Of a stretch of DNA of 64,000 nucleotides, positions 18,101 to 25,801 are shown one piece after another; positions within the stretch are counted from its first letter, which is position 1; each line of letters starts with the position of its first letter. The DNA comes from Cohnella mopanensis (GTDB lineage Bacteria; Bacillota; Bacilli; Paenibacillales; Paenibacillaceae): positions 1 through 64,000 of the forward strand of contig NZ_JAKRWM010000012.1 of the NCBI RefSeq assembly GCF_022352055.1. The letters run 5' to 3'. The notes beneath the pieces were generated by a model, which saw nothing but the letters and a program-made list of their open reading frames with translations, was not told the origin of the DNA and did no database searches. The position numbers were made by a program, and so were the translations under genes.

Positions 18101-18661
18101 TCATTCCACTCCTCTATAATAATGTTTTGAAAACTTAAGCCTCGCATAATGAAGACGTGATTTAATCGTCCCCTCGGGCACACCGATTGTCTGAGCGATC
18201 TCCTTTTGTGACATGTCGTGATGAACAAATAACACCAACACTTCACGGTACTTCACAGGCAATTTCATTACAATTTTCCAGGCATTATTCATCTCGATTT
18301 GTTCAATGGCTTCTGTCTCGGCAGATGGATAGGAATGTTGATCTGACCATTTATCGATTGAAAAGGTTTTCCTGATAAGCCATTTTGATCTGCTATTGTA
18401 GGCTGTGTTCCTTGTTATGCTGAGCAGCCACGTTTTCATTGATGAACCACCCCGGAATGTCTGCAGTTTTTCAAGTATCTTGATAAAAACGTCCTGAAGG
18501 ATGTCGTCCGCGATCTCTGGTTTGCCCACAATCGAGAATGCATAATTCCATAAGTCGTTCCCATACTTTTCCGCAATATGTTGTATAATTTCGTTCTTTG
18601 GATGTCCATCTGATAAATGCTTCAAGTAATCAAATTCCGAGATAACATTCACCCCCCTCAT
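18101..18661 (-). CDS. ECF sigma factor
   Basis: This sigma-70 family ECF protein of up to 186 residues has region 2 at about residues 25-95 (LWNYAFSIVGKPEIADDILQD, then TWLLSITRNTAYN) and region 4 at 128-180 (LPVKYREVLVLFVHHDMSQ, then GVPEGTIKSRLHYAR). It should direct transcription of its own operon and unknown targets under control of the adjacent membrane protein. The start is uncertain: ATG 18661 has no ribosome site, while an AGGGGGGTG run lies within the first codons, so a later unusual start is possible. Sequence is AT-rich like the island. Confidence 0.8.
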   Translation of the reverse strand: MRGVNVISEFDYLKHLSDGHPKNEIIQHIAEKYGNDLWNYAFSIVGKPEIADDILQDVFIKILEKLQTFRGGSSMKTWLLSITRNTAYNSRSKWLIRKTFSIDKWSDQHSYPSAETEAIEQIEMNNAWKIVMKLPVKYREVLVLFVHHDMSQKEIAQTIGVPEGTIKSRLHYARLKFSKHYYRGVE

Positions 18662-18700
18662 ATATTAGACAATTCTTATTATTAATCCGTTCAATTAATT

Positions 18701-19387
18701 TTGACTGCGTTTAACACTGTGCAAGAAGGATTCAATGCAGTCTACAGTGCCTTTAACGGTTTACAAGAACTAACAAAAAGAACTGACGCAATATTTGAAC
18801 TGGAACAATTCCAGAATAAGATAGGCGCTTTAAAAACAACAGATAATAAAGTAATTGCTCAAGGACTATATGTTGAAGTTTTGATTGAAAGTGTTAGTTC
18901 TCAAAGTCTTATAAGTTCAAATAGTGTCGTTACTCCATACTTTACTAACAGTTCTGTAAAAACCCCTAAAGGTACTAGTGTGTCAACGTTTAAAGATCTA
19001 ACTTGGGCAGATCATGGTATAACGTCGGCTCAGGCAACGGCGAGTCAAGCTGCATTGGTAGCAGCGTATCCAAATGCAACCGTTGTGAGTACTCAGAATC
19101 CTAGTTATAATTGTCACTCATATGCATGGTACTCAACAAGTACGTCTAACACTCATTGGATGAATAGCGCAAGTTCATATAGGACAGATGGTAGTTATAC
19201 CAGTGGAACGGGACAAGCCGGAAGTAAAGTGGATTACGGTGCAGCAGATCACTCTGGCATCGTAACTGGTGTTAGTGGTTATAATGTAGGCGTTAAATCA
19301 AAGTGGGGATTCAACGGAGTGTTTCAACATAATTATAATGACTGTCCGTATGTGATGGGAGCTTACAGTATTACTTTCTGGAATTGA
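18701..19387 (+). CDS. CHxxxW peptidase-like protein, probably 5'-truncated
   Basis: The 228-residue product has a C-terminal domain of the secreted cysteine peptidase/amidase type: NCHSYAWYST near residues 137-146 with a likely catalytic Cys, ADHSGIVTG near 187-195 with a likely catalytic His, and SKWGFNGVF near 206. The first ~100 residues are low in recognisable structure. Such proteins normally carry a signal peptide; none is present, there is no ATG, and the only usable start is TTG 18701 without a ribosome site. A stop codon lies in frame 16 bases upstream, leaving no room for an N-terminal export signal. I think the 5' end was lost when the neighbouring sigma locus came to lie next to it. 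Confidence 0.5.
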   Translation: MTAFNTVQEGFNAVYSAFNGLQELTKRTDAIFELEQFQNKIGALKTTDNKVIAQGLYVEVLIESVSSQSLISSNSVVTPYFTNSSVKTPKGTSVSTFKDLTWADHGITSAQATASQAALVAAYPNATVVSTQNPSYNCHSYAWYSTSTSNTHWMNSASSYRTDGSYTSGTGQAGSKVDYGAADHSGIVTGVSGYNVGVKSKWGFNGVFQHNYNDCPYVMGAYSITFWN

Positions 19388-19612
19388 TCTTAAATTAAAT
19401 ATTTTAAATTCCTTTTTCTAAACGAAACCGTGATCCGGAGGAAGGATACTTTGAATAAAGTGCCTTCTTTCGGATTAAAGTTTCAATGCAAGGTCAGGGG
19501 ACTTTATTTTGAAATCTTATTTGAAAAGAAAACGATACAAATCGATTTCTAAACAACTTTATTGTCAAGAAACATCAATAAATTTTTGTTTTTCGAAAAT
19601 AAATACAATAAA

Positions 19613-19841
19613 GTTGTTTCAATTGAATAAGCAAGTACATCCTAGGTCGTTCTGAAAAGTCATTTTCAGGACGACCATTTTTATTAGTGAGGTGTATAGG
19701 ATGGAGACAATCGGTATTAAAGTGAAGGGTATTAGGAAGAGGCATAAAATGAACCAAATAGAATTCTCGGAAAATTGGGGCATCCCAAGGAAGATTGAGT
19801 GAGATCGAGCAGGATAAAACGAAGCCCTCTGCGGATACATT
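19613..19841 (+). repeat. Long direct repeat, copy 2
   Basis: Matches 12847-13077 with one 2-base deletion; hairpin at 19645-19676, then the ribosome site GAGGTG and the XRE start codon. Immediately after the repeat comes TAACGGGCAG, a motif also found at 13204-13213 downstream of copy 1. Confidence 0.8.
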
Positions 19842-19859
19842 AACGGGCAGTTTAATACA
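19701..19859 (+). pseudogene. Frameshifted XRE-family HTH gene
   Basis: ATG 19701 encodes METIGIKVKGIRKRHKMNQI, matching the intact XRE gene at 12935, until a 2-base deletion near 19769 breaks the frame. The remaining helix-turn-helix sequence is still readable in another frame up to 19841, after which the last third of the gene is missing. The mutation is recent or mild, since the surrounding repeat is still about nine-tenths identical to copy 1. Confidence 0.7.
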
Positions 19860-19868
19860 GCCGCAAGG

Positions 19869-20726
19869 TTAAAATTTATGTTGCAAAAATTCGTGTTCAT
19901 AAATCGCTTGAATCCTTTCCAGAACTTTCAGCGCTTGGTCTTTAAATTTTAATTCCGCAACCTGGCCTTTCAGCAAAAACACGCCATTCTTATTCCGGTG
20001 TTCCCCGAGAGCCCCTTCATACAGCTTGTTGGCGCCGTGAGTAGGCGGTGAGAAAAATAGCTTCATTAATATTTCAACCAAAAGGGGTAGTCCGGATTGT
20101 TTCCCTTTCCTTAGCGTATTGTTGCCACCTGGGTCAACGCTTCGGATCTTGATGTCGTCCTTGGCAAGCTGTGACGCGATGGCCTGAGTCCACAGCGAAA
20201 GAGCTAGCTTTGAAGTGGCGTAAGGACCAATCAGCTTGCGGAAGGTTTGGGGACGTTCCAGGATTTCGATAGCAAACTTTTTCGTAAATTTTAGCGCTGA
20301 AGATGAGGTGTTGATCACCGTTTTTAAGCGACCGATTTTTAGGAGCTCCTTCAACTCCATCAGAATAATATACGGAACGACCGTCAACAGCTCATAATGC
20401 TTCTCGCGTCCTTGTTTCGAATAGCTCAGCTTGGGAAAGGAGCCTCCGGCGTTATTGAACAAAATATCGATCCGTTGCTCTTTGCTTTTGATATCTTCTA
20501 AAGTAAGTCTCAAGCTGGCATAATCGGCAAGATCATCTATTTTATAAATTCGAAGCGATCCACTCTTGACCGCATTTTGGATGCGCATATCGTCCGCCGG
20601 AAAGTCGGAACGGTTCAAAGCAACCACCTGCCAGTCCTCCGACAGCAATTTTCGGGTTAATTCCAACCCGATCCCGGCGCTTGCGCCTGTAATCAATGCG
20701 ATATGTTCACGTGGGTTCATGTTCAT
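19869..20726 (-). CDS. SDR-family oxidoreductase
   Basis: This 285-residue short-chain dehydrogenase/reductase is cytoplasmic and uses NAD(P). Visible motifs are the nucleotide site TGASAGIGLELT near the N-terminus, FNNAGG near residue 90, and the catalytic YATSK near 170 with a Ser-rich stretch (NTSSS) about 25 residues ahead. The C-terminus is longer than a minimal SDR. ATG 20726 is preferred because GGAGGAG at 20734-20740 is seven bases upstream. It is divergent from a MerR regulator gene, and its promoter carries a MerR-type palindrome, so the regulator probably controls it. Substrate is unknown; protochlorophyllide-reductase-like SDRs in Bacillales are the closest general shape. Confidence 0.85.
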   Translation of the reverse strand: MNMNPREHIALITGASAGIGLELTRKLLSEDWQVVALNRSDFPADDMRIQNAVKSGSLRIYKIDDLADYASLRLTLEDIKSKEQRIDILFNNAGGSFPKLSYSKQGREKHYELLTVVPYIILMELKELLKIGRLKTVINTSSSALKFTKKFAIEILERPQTFRKLIGPYATSKLALSLWTQAIASQLAKDDIKIRSVDPGGNNTLRKGKQSGLPLLVEILMKLFFSPPTHGANKLYEGALGEHRNKNGVFLLKGQVAELKFKDQALKVLERIQAIYEHEFLQHKF

Positions 20727-20771
20727 TGTGCATCTCCTCCTGATATCGGGATATTTGCTCTGATAGCTCAC

Positions 20772-20802
20772 ATTCTATAACTTGAAGTCGACTCCAAGTC
20801 AA
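20772..20802 (-). promoter_or_regulatory. MerR-type promoter of the SDR gene
   Basis: On the minus strand TTGACT (20797-20802) and TAGAAT (20772-20777) are separated by 19 bases, the long spacer typical of MerR-activated promoters. The spacer holds an 18-base near-palindrome, CTTGGAGTCGACTTCAAG (20781-20798). Confidence 0.75.
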
Positions 20803-20839
20803 GGCGCGAAAACAAAGTTTTTTCCTAAGGATAAGAGAC

Positions 20840-20870
20840 TTGACTTGGAGCTAGCTCCAAGATGTATAAT
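20840..20870 (+). promoter_or_regulatory. MerR-type promoter of the merR-like gene
   Basis: TTGACT (20840-20845) and TATAAT (20865-20870) are separated by 19 bases. The spacer holds the perfect palindrome CTTGGAGCTAGCTCCAAG (20844-20861), nearly the same as the operator facing the SDR gene, so the regulator likely controls both directions. Confidence 0.8.
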
Positions 20871-20901
20871 GCACAAAAAACAATCTCCGGGAGGGAACAG
20901 G

Positions 20902-21405
20902 ATGAAGGAAGAGCAATCCTTTACGATAAAGCAAACCGCCGAGGAAACCGGAATTACTGAGGATACGATCCGTTATTACGAAAAGATCGCGCTGCTGCCT
21001 CGTGCAGAGCGGAAGGACAACGGGCACCGCATCTACCGACAGGAGGGCATCAATATGATCCGGTTGATAGCATGCATGAAAAAAACGGGGATGCCGCTAG
21101 AGGAAATGAGGCCATTTTTGGCAGTCTCCGCCGATACCGATCCCGCGGAATATCCCGAACTGGTGGAACTCTTAAGGAGCCACCGGAAAAATATTGTCAG
21201 CCAAATCGCCTCGCTGCAGCAGGTCGTCGATTTTATCGACATGAAGCTGGAGGAGGGGAGATACCGACGGGACTGCTCGGATGAGGGTCTAGATGGCTTA
21301 TTAGAGAAAAGAATGGGAGAACCGAAACCAAAGCCCGTCTCACCCGTTGAGATGAGTTATTTTTCCGTGTCAGCCAAAGCGGGCAAGTCACCTGCCTCCG
21401 TATGA
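20902..21405 (+). CDS. MerR-family transcriptional regulator
   Basis: The 167-residue product has an N-terminal winged MerR HTH (FTIKQTAEETGITEDTIRYYE, then GHRIY and MIRLIACMKKTGMPLEEM), a dimerisation helix around residues 85-120 and a Pro/Lys-rich tail. No metal-binding Cys pair is visible, so it fits the AdhR-like group responding to small organics rather than the metal sensors. ATG 20902 has GGGAGGG upstream; the frame is open further 5' but that part lies over the promoter. It is divergent from the SDR gene, and both promoters carry matching palindromes in 19-base spacers. Confidence 0.88.
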   Translation: MKEEQSFTIKQTAEETGITEDTIRYYEKIALLPRAERKDNGHRIYRQEGINMIRLIACMKKTGMPLEEMRPFLAVSADTDPAEYPELVELLRSHRKNIVSQIASLQQVVDFIDMKLEEGRYRRDCSDEGLDGLLEKRMGEPKPKPVSPVEMSYFSVSAKAGKSPASV

Positions 21406-21495
21406 TAAGCTCGCAATAAGCGGCTACTTCCTCGTACAAACTATGTTCGCTGCAAGTCCCGATAACTCGTTCATTGAGTTGTAATCGGTCACGAT

Positions 21496-21535
21496 AAGAG
21501 ATGCGATGGAGCAAAGTACATCGCATCTCTTTTTT
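21496..21535 (+). terminator. Terminator after merR-like gene
   Basis: AAGAGATGCGATG pairs with CATCGCATCTCTT around a ten-base loop, followed by a T run. It lies about 90 bases past the stop. Confidence 0.85.
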
Positions 21536-21655
21536 ATGTGCTTATCCCAATCGTAAATTAGTAGGGGCTAGATCGTAAAGTTGTGCATGTCTGCGCAAGA
21601 AGCCCGGACTATATTTGAAGCGTAGGATATTAATTTGATACAGGGAGATGGAAGA

Positions 21656-22690
21656 ATGTCCACATTCAAATTTTCGGTAGGACCTTGGAACGTTCACAAC
21701 GGGGCGGATACTTACGGTCCTGCGGTGAGAAGCGAGATTGATATTGAAGAAAAAATGAAAACATTCGCCGATATGGGATTCAGCGCGATTCAATTTCACG
21801 ATGATGATGCAGTGCCCGGCATGAACGAACTAAGCGATGAGGAAATCAAATTAGAAGCAAGAAAGATGAGAGCGCTGCTAGATAAATATAATCTTGTCGC
21901 CGAGTTCGTTGCACCGCGATTGTGGATGGATCCGCATACGATTGACGGAGGATATATGTCGACCTCCGAGAAAGACAGAGAGTTCGCGCTGTGGCGCTCG
22001 TACCGCTCGATCGACATTGCTAATGAATTGGGGTGCGACAAGATCGTATTGTGGTTGGCCCGGGAAGGTACGCTCTGCGCAGAAAGTAAAAGTCCGGTAG
22101 AAGCAACTAAGCAACTGGTTGACGCGATCAATAAAATGCTCAGCTACGACAATAATATCAAAGTGTTAATCGAGCCTAAGCCGAATGAACCGATCGACAG
22201 AAGCATTTGCGGCACGATGGGCCACGTTCTGGCAGTGTCCGCTGCGACGATTGATCCTTCGAGAGTTGGCGGACTCGTGGAGTCGGCGCACGCCGTATTG
22301 GCCGGCCTAGATCCCTCTCATGAAATGGGGTTCGCGATGGCATTGAACAAACTATGGGGCGTTCACCTGAATGATCAGAACGGCTTGAAATTTGACCAAG
22401 ACAAAAGCTTCGGCGTAGAGAATCTTCGTCAGGCTTTTAATCAAATCAAGATTCTGAAAGAAAATAACTACGGTTCAAACGGCGAGTATGTCGGCCTCGA
22501 CGTTAAGGCTATGCGGACGACAGTAGATAAGGACAGCTATAAACATCTAGAGAATAGTTTGAAAATCGTGAAAGCCTTGGAAGACAAGGTAAGCCGTTTC
22601 GATTACGAGTTCCAAAAGAAATGCGTGGAAACGCGCGACTTCGAAGGACTTGAAATGTATGTCATGAATTTGCTGATGGGCATCGAGTAA
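21656..22690 (+). CDS. Xylose-isomerase-like sugar isomerase
   Basis: This 344-residue TIM-barrel protein is related to class I xylose isomerases. Seen directly: FSVGPWNVHN, the active-site FHDDDAVPG near residue 54, the metal-site IEPKPNEP near 177, a HLNDQNGLKFDQD segment near 240, and a following LDVKAMR. The matching motifs in XylA are FHDDD, IEPKPNEP and HIDLNGQ, so the metal-binding framework is kept, but the protein is shorter and lacks the long C-terminal arm. ATG 21656 has GGGAG upstream. It sits in front of a kinase, an aldolase and a dehydrogenase gene, arguing for a sugar-catabolic route; the sugar is not identified. Confidence 0.8.
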   Translation: MSTFKFSVGPWNVHNGADTYGPAVRSEIDIEEKMKTFADMGFSAIQFHDDDAVPGMNELSDEEIKLEARKMRALLDKYNLVAEFVAPRLWMDPHTIDGGYMSTSEKDREFALWRSYRSIDIANELGCDKIVLWLAREGTLCAESKSPVEATKQLVDAINKMLSYDNNIKVLIEPKPNEPIDRSICGTMGHVLAVSAATIDPSRVGGLVESAHAVLAGLDPSHEMGFAMALNKLWGVHLNDQNGLKFDQDKSFGVENLRQAFNQIKILKENNYGSNGEYVGLDVKAMRTTVDKDSYKHLENSLKIVKALEDKVSRFDYEFQKKCVETRDFEGLEMYVMNLLMGIE

Positions 22691-22696
22691 GGTTGT

Positions 22697-23644
22697 CTAT
22701 AAACCGACAATCGATCTTTGCTTGTACTTGCTCAAGATTTCCAGACTCGCTTGATCCGTGTAAAAATATTGATCGCTCGATAGGTTCGGAATCGGATGAT
22801 CTGAATTCAACGGAAGTTCTCTCTCTTTATACTGCTTCGGCGTACATCCGAAATGTTTGAGAAAGAGGTTATTTAAGTAACGGGCATCCGAGAATCCGCA
22901 TTCGAGGCAAATGTCGATTAACTTCATATTGGTTTGCACGATGAGTTGCTTTGCTTTCTCAAAACGTATCTGATTTAAATACTGCTGGAAAGTCGTATTC
23001 AAATTTTCTTTGAAAAAGTGCGACATATAGGTCAGCGAGAGGTTCTCACTTTCCGCGATCGTCGAAAGCAGTAATTTACCGGCGTAATTTTCTTCAATAA
23101 AGTTTACGATGCGGTTGACTCGGTGAAGTCGTTGCAAGTTATGCGCGCGCTCTTCCTCGCTGATAAGTCGATAGGGCACTGTATGCAGCAATTGATAGAA
23201 TAATTGGTTGAGTAAGCTGATATTCATGAACTCATAGCCGAGTTTCTTATCAAAATAATCGAATGACAACTGAATAAGCAAGGAATATACCAGTTGTAAT
23301 TGTTCGCTTGGAAGAAACTCGGTCAAATTGGATTTGTCGAATACGACATTCGCTAATGACGGGAAATATTGTCCGCAAAATTTCGGAGAAATTTGTAAAG
23401 ATAAAATTAATGCGCCACCCTGATCAGCGCTCAGTTCATGAGGTTGTATGGGATTAAATAAAATAATGGATTGTTTGGTCAGATGATGATGTTCTTTCTT
23501 GGAGTTAACCGTCAATTGGCCCTCGAGCAATAAACACAGCTCAAAATCGTTGTGCAGGTGCGAATTGCGATAGGTTAAATTTACGAGAAACGGATTCAGG
23601 TATTTGATTCTTGGATGCTTCACGATTTCATATTCATTGTCCAT
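22697..23644 (-). CDS. AraC-family transcriptional regulator
   Basis: This 315-residue regulator has an N-terminal cupin-like sensor domain (LHNDFELCLLLEGQL near residue 30, FNPIQPHELSADQ near 67) and a C-terminal double HTH at about residues 185-280 (LSTIAESENLSLTYMSHFFK, then CLECGFSDARYLNNLFLKHF and GCTPKQYKERE). It lies convergent with the isomerase gene and divergent from the PfkB kinase gene, so it is the likely activator of this sugar cluster, probably responding to the sugar substrate. ATG 23644 has a GGAGGATTCCC ribosome region. Confidence 0.88.
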   Translation of the reverse strand: MDNEYEIVKHPRIKYLNPFLVNLTYRNSHLHNDFELCLLLEGQLTVNSKKEHHHLTKQSIILFNPIQPHELSADQGGALILSLQISPKFCGQYFPSLANVVFDKSNLTEFLPSEQLQLVYSLLIQLSFDYFDKKLGYEFMNISLLNQLFYQLLHTVPYRLISEEERAHNLQRLHRVNRIVNFIEENYAGKLLLSTIAESENLSLTYMSHFFKENLNTTFQQYLNQIRFEKAKQLIVQTNMKLIDICLECGFSDARYLNNLFLKHFGCTPKQYKERELPLNSDHPIPNLSSDQYFYTDQASLEILSKYKQRSIVGL

Positions 23645-23713
23645 GGGAATCCTCCAAGCAGACGAGACATTAGGATAAGTTTAGCATGAAAACTCATAAG
23701 TGGAGGCACTACA

Positions 23714-24910
23714 GTGACGAAAATTTCCGTACCTTATCCTCTTATCGTAGGTGGTCATGTATGTCTGGACATCATTCCCGCCGTTCAAGGCCGAGGATTT
23801 CAGATGGTGCCGGGAAAGCTTGTTGACGTCGGGCAAGCTGTTCTTGCCACGGGAGGAGCCGTTGCGAATACGGGACTTGCGTTGCATCGGATTGGCATTC
23901 CCGTGCAATTGATGGGCAAAATCGGGAACGACATCTTAGGTGAGGCGATTCTCTCCATCTTTCGCAAAGAACATGCCGACTTAGGAAACGGGATGATTAT
24001 CGCCGAAGACGAATCCACCTCGTATTCCATTGTCATCAGTCCGCCGGATACCGATCGCATGTTTCTTCATTGCACGGGGGCGAACGATACATTCAATTCC
24101 GAAGACGTCAAGACGTCAACGCTGGCGAGCGCGGGGTTGTTTCATTTCGGTTATCCGCCGCTTATGCGTCAAATGTATCAGAATGACGGCGCAGAAACGA
24201 TTCGACTCATGCGAAAGGCGAAAAATGCGGGTGTCACCACTTCGCTTGATCTGGCAAAGCCGGACCCGGATTCCACGGCAGGACAATTGGATTGGAACCC
24301 TATATTAAAAAAAGTGTTGCCGTATGTGGACTTATTCTTTCCAAGCATAGAAGAAATTCTGTTCATGCTGAGGAGAGATCAATATGAGGCGATGCTGGAG
24401 CAACATGGAAGCGACCGGCTGATCGAACAAGTGGACGGAGATCTGCTCAGAGATCTTTCGTCGGAGCTGGTTCAAATGGGAGCGGCTGTCGTCGTCTTGA
24501 AATTGGGCGAGCACGGTCTCTATATGAGAACTACCGCTGACGAAGCGAGATTATCTCAAACCGGTAAATATGCACCTCTAAATAAGGATAAATGGGCAAA
24601 TCGCGAGCTATATATTCCTTGTTTCCAAGTTGGTGTTGCAGGCACGACGGGAGCCGGCGACTGCACGATCGCGGGTTTTCTTGCGGGTTTTGCTCAACGG
24701 TTGTCCCCGGAAGAAGTGCTCATCGGAGCCGTGGGCATCGGTGCGTGCAACGTGGAGCAGCCAGATGCGACTAGCGGTATTTTACCGTGGGAAGCAGTAC
24801 AGGAGCGAATATCGGTAGGTTGGCTCCAGTACGTCCCGAAGCCGTATCTCTCAGAATTTAAGCCAATCCCAAATCCAAATGTCATGGTTTATCAGAGGCC
24901 AAGAGATTAG
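23714..24910 (+). CDS. PfkB-family carbohydrate kinase
   Basis: This 398-residue ribokinase-type enzyme should phosphorylate a sugar or sugar-like substrate with ATP. Motifs: an N-terminal GGHVCLDIIP strand, the sugar-binding GGAVANTGLALHRIG near residue 54, GKIGNDILGE, and the PfkB signature 2 GTTGAGDCTIAGFLAG near 312, with the catalytic Asp in GAGD. It is about 80 residues longer than usual; the extra sequence lies near residues 215-300. GTG 23714 has GTGGAGG ten bases upstream. It is followed by an aldolase gene after 45 bases, consistent with kinase-then-cleavage chemistry on a ketose. Confidence 0.85.
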   Translation: MTKISVPYPLIVGGHVCLDIIPAVQGRGFQMVPGKLVDVGQAVLATGGAVANTGLALHRIGIPVQLMGKIGNDILGEAILSIFRKEHADLGNGMIIAEDESTSYSIVISPPDTDRMFLHCTGANDTFNSEDVKTSTLASAGLFHFGYPPLMRQMYQNDGAETIRLMRKAKNAGVTTSLDLAKPDPDSTAGQLDWNPILKKVLPYVDLFFPSIEEILFMLRRDQYEAMLEQHGSDRLIEQVDGDLLRDLSSELVQMGAAVVVLKLGEHGLYMRTTADEARLSQTGKYAPLNKDKWANRELYIPCFQVGVAGTTGAGDCTIAGFLAGFAQRLSPEEVLIGAVGIGACNVEQPDATSGILPWEAVQERISVGWLQYVPKPYLSEFKPIPNPNVMVYQRPRD

Positions 24911-24955
24911 TGCGAGTTTATAGTATGTTGCTGCTATTAAACAGGAGGGAATTAT

Positions 24956-25801
24956 ATGTATCGTAAACCGCGTCAAAATCGGATGTTTAGCGAGCAAGGA
25001 AAGTGTTTCGATGTTGCCATCGACCATGGATTTTTCAATGAGTATTCGTTTCTTTCGAGTATCGAAGATATGAAGAAAGCGGTTCAAACCATCGTTGCGG
25101 CAAATCCGGATTGCGTTCAACTCAGTTCCGGCCAAGCGCGCTTGCTGCAAGAGATCCCTGGTAAACAAAAACCCGGACTTGTACTGCGGACCGATGCCGC
25201 CAATATCTATGGAACGGAGTTGCCGCAATTCTTGTTCAGCGAATTGGTGAGCAATGCTGTCGAACAAGCTGTCGTCCTCGACGCAGTCGCCGTGTGCGTG
25301 AACTTGCTTCTTCTTCCAGGCCAACCTGAGCTTCATCATCAATGCGTTCGCAATATCGCGCTGCTCAAGACGGAATGCGACAAGTACGGCATGACACTCA
25401 TGGTTGAGCCGCTCGTCATGCTTCCGAACGAAGTGAAGGGCGGATATATGGTGGATGGCGATATTCAGAAAATCGTACCTTTGGTCCGTCAAGCCGTCGA
25501 ACTCGGCGCCGATGTCATTAAAGCCGACCCGTGCGACAACGTTCAGGAATACCACAAGGTCATTGAAGTTGCTTCAGGTATTCCTGTTCTTGTACGCGGG
25601 GGCGGAAGAGCGAGCGACGAGGAAATCATTAACCGAACGGTAGAACTGATGAATCAGGGAGCATCCGGAATCGTATATGGACGGAATGTCATCCAGCATC
25701 CGACCCCGGCGAGGATGACTTCAGCATTGATGCAAATTGTCCATTACGGCGCTACGGCAGAGCAAGCGCTTAGCATTCTGAAGGGAGAACTGGCGCAATG
25801 A
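24956..25801 (+). CDS. Class I (Schiff-base) sugar-phosphate aldolase
   Basis: This 281-residue TIM-barrel protein belongs to the DhnA/LsrF/Cgl0159-type aldolase group. Support: DVAIDHGFF near residue 19, VEPLVM near 146, ADVIKADPC near 183 with the likely Schiff-base Lys, VLVRGGGRASDEE near 207 and GIVYGRNVIQ near 235. It probably cleaves the phosphorylated product of the neighbouring PfkB kinase into three-carbon fragments. ATG 24956 follows AGGAGGG. Its stop overlaps the ATG of the next gene (ATGA), showing tight coupling. Confidence 0.82.
   Translation: MYRKPRQNRMFSEQGKCFDVAIDHGFFNEYSFLSSIEDMKKAVQTIVAANPDCVQLSSGQARLLQEIPGKQKPGLVLRTDAANIYGTELPQFLFSELVSNAVEQAVVLDAVAVCVNLLLLPGQPELHHQCVRNIALLKTECDKYGMTLMVEPLVMLPNEVKGGYMVDGDIQKIVPLVRQAVELGADVIKADPCDNVQEYHKVIEVASGIPVLVRGGGRASDEEIINRTVELMNQGASGIVYGRNVIQHPTPARMTSALMQIVHYGATAEQALSILKGELAQ

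Noticed and set aside
13200..19860. TAACGGGCA/TA motif as an IS end
   Set aside because: It occurs at 13204, 13619 and 19851, but without matching inverted partners or target duplications I cannot call it a transposon end.
12780..19870. Insertion sequence or prophage
   Set aside because: No transposase, integrase or phage structural gene was seen, and the direct repeats contain an XRE gene rather than IS ends.
24851..25555. 234-codon minus-strand reading frame opposite the kinase and aldolase genes
   Set aside because: No ribosome site and no domain; fully covered by two confident genes.
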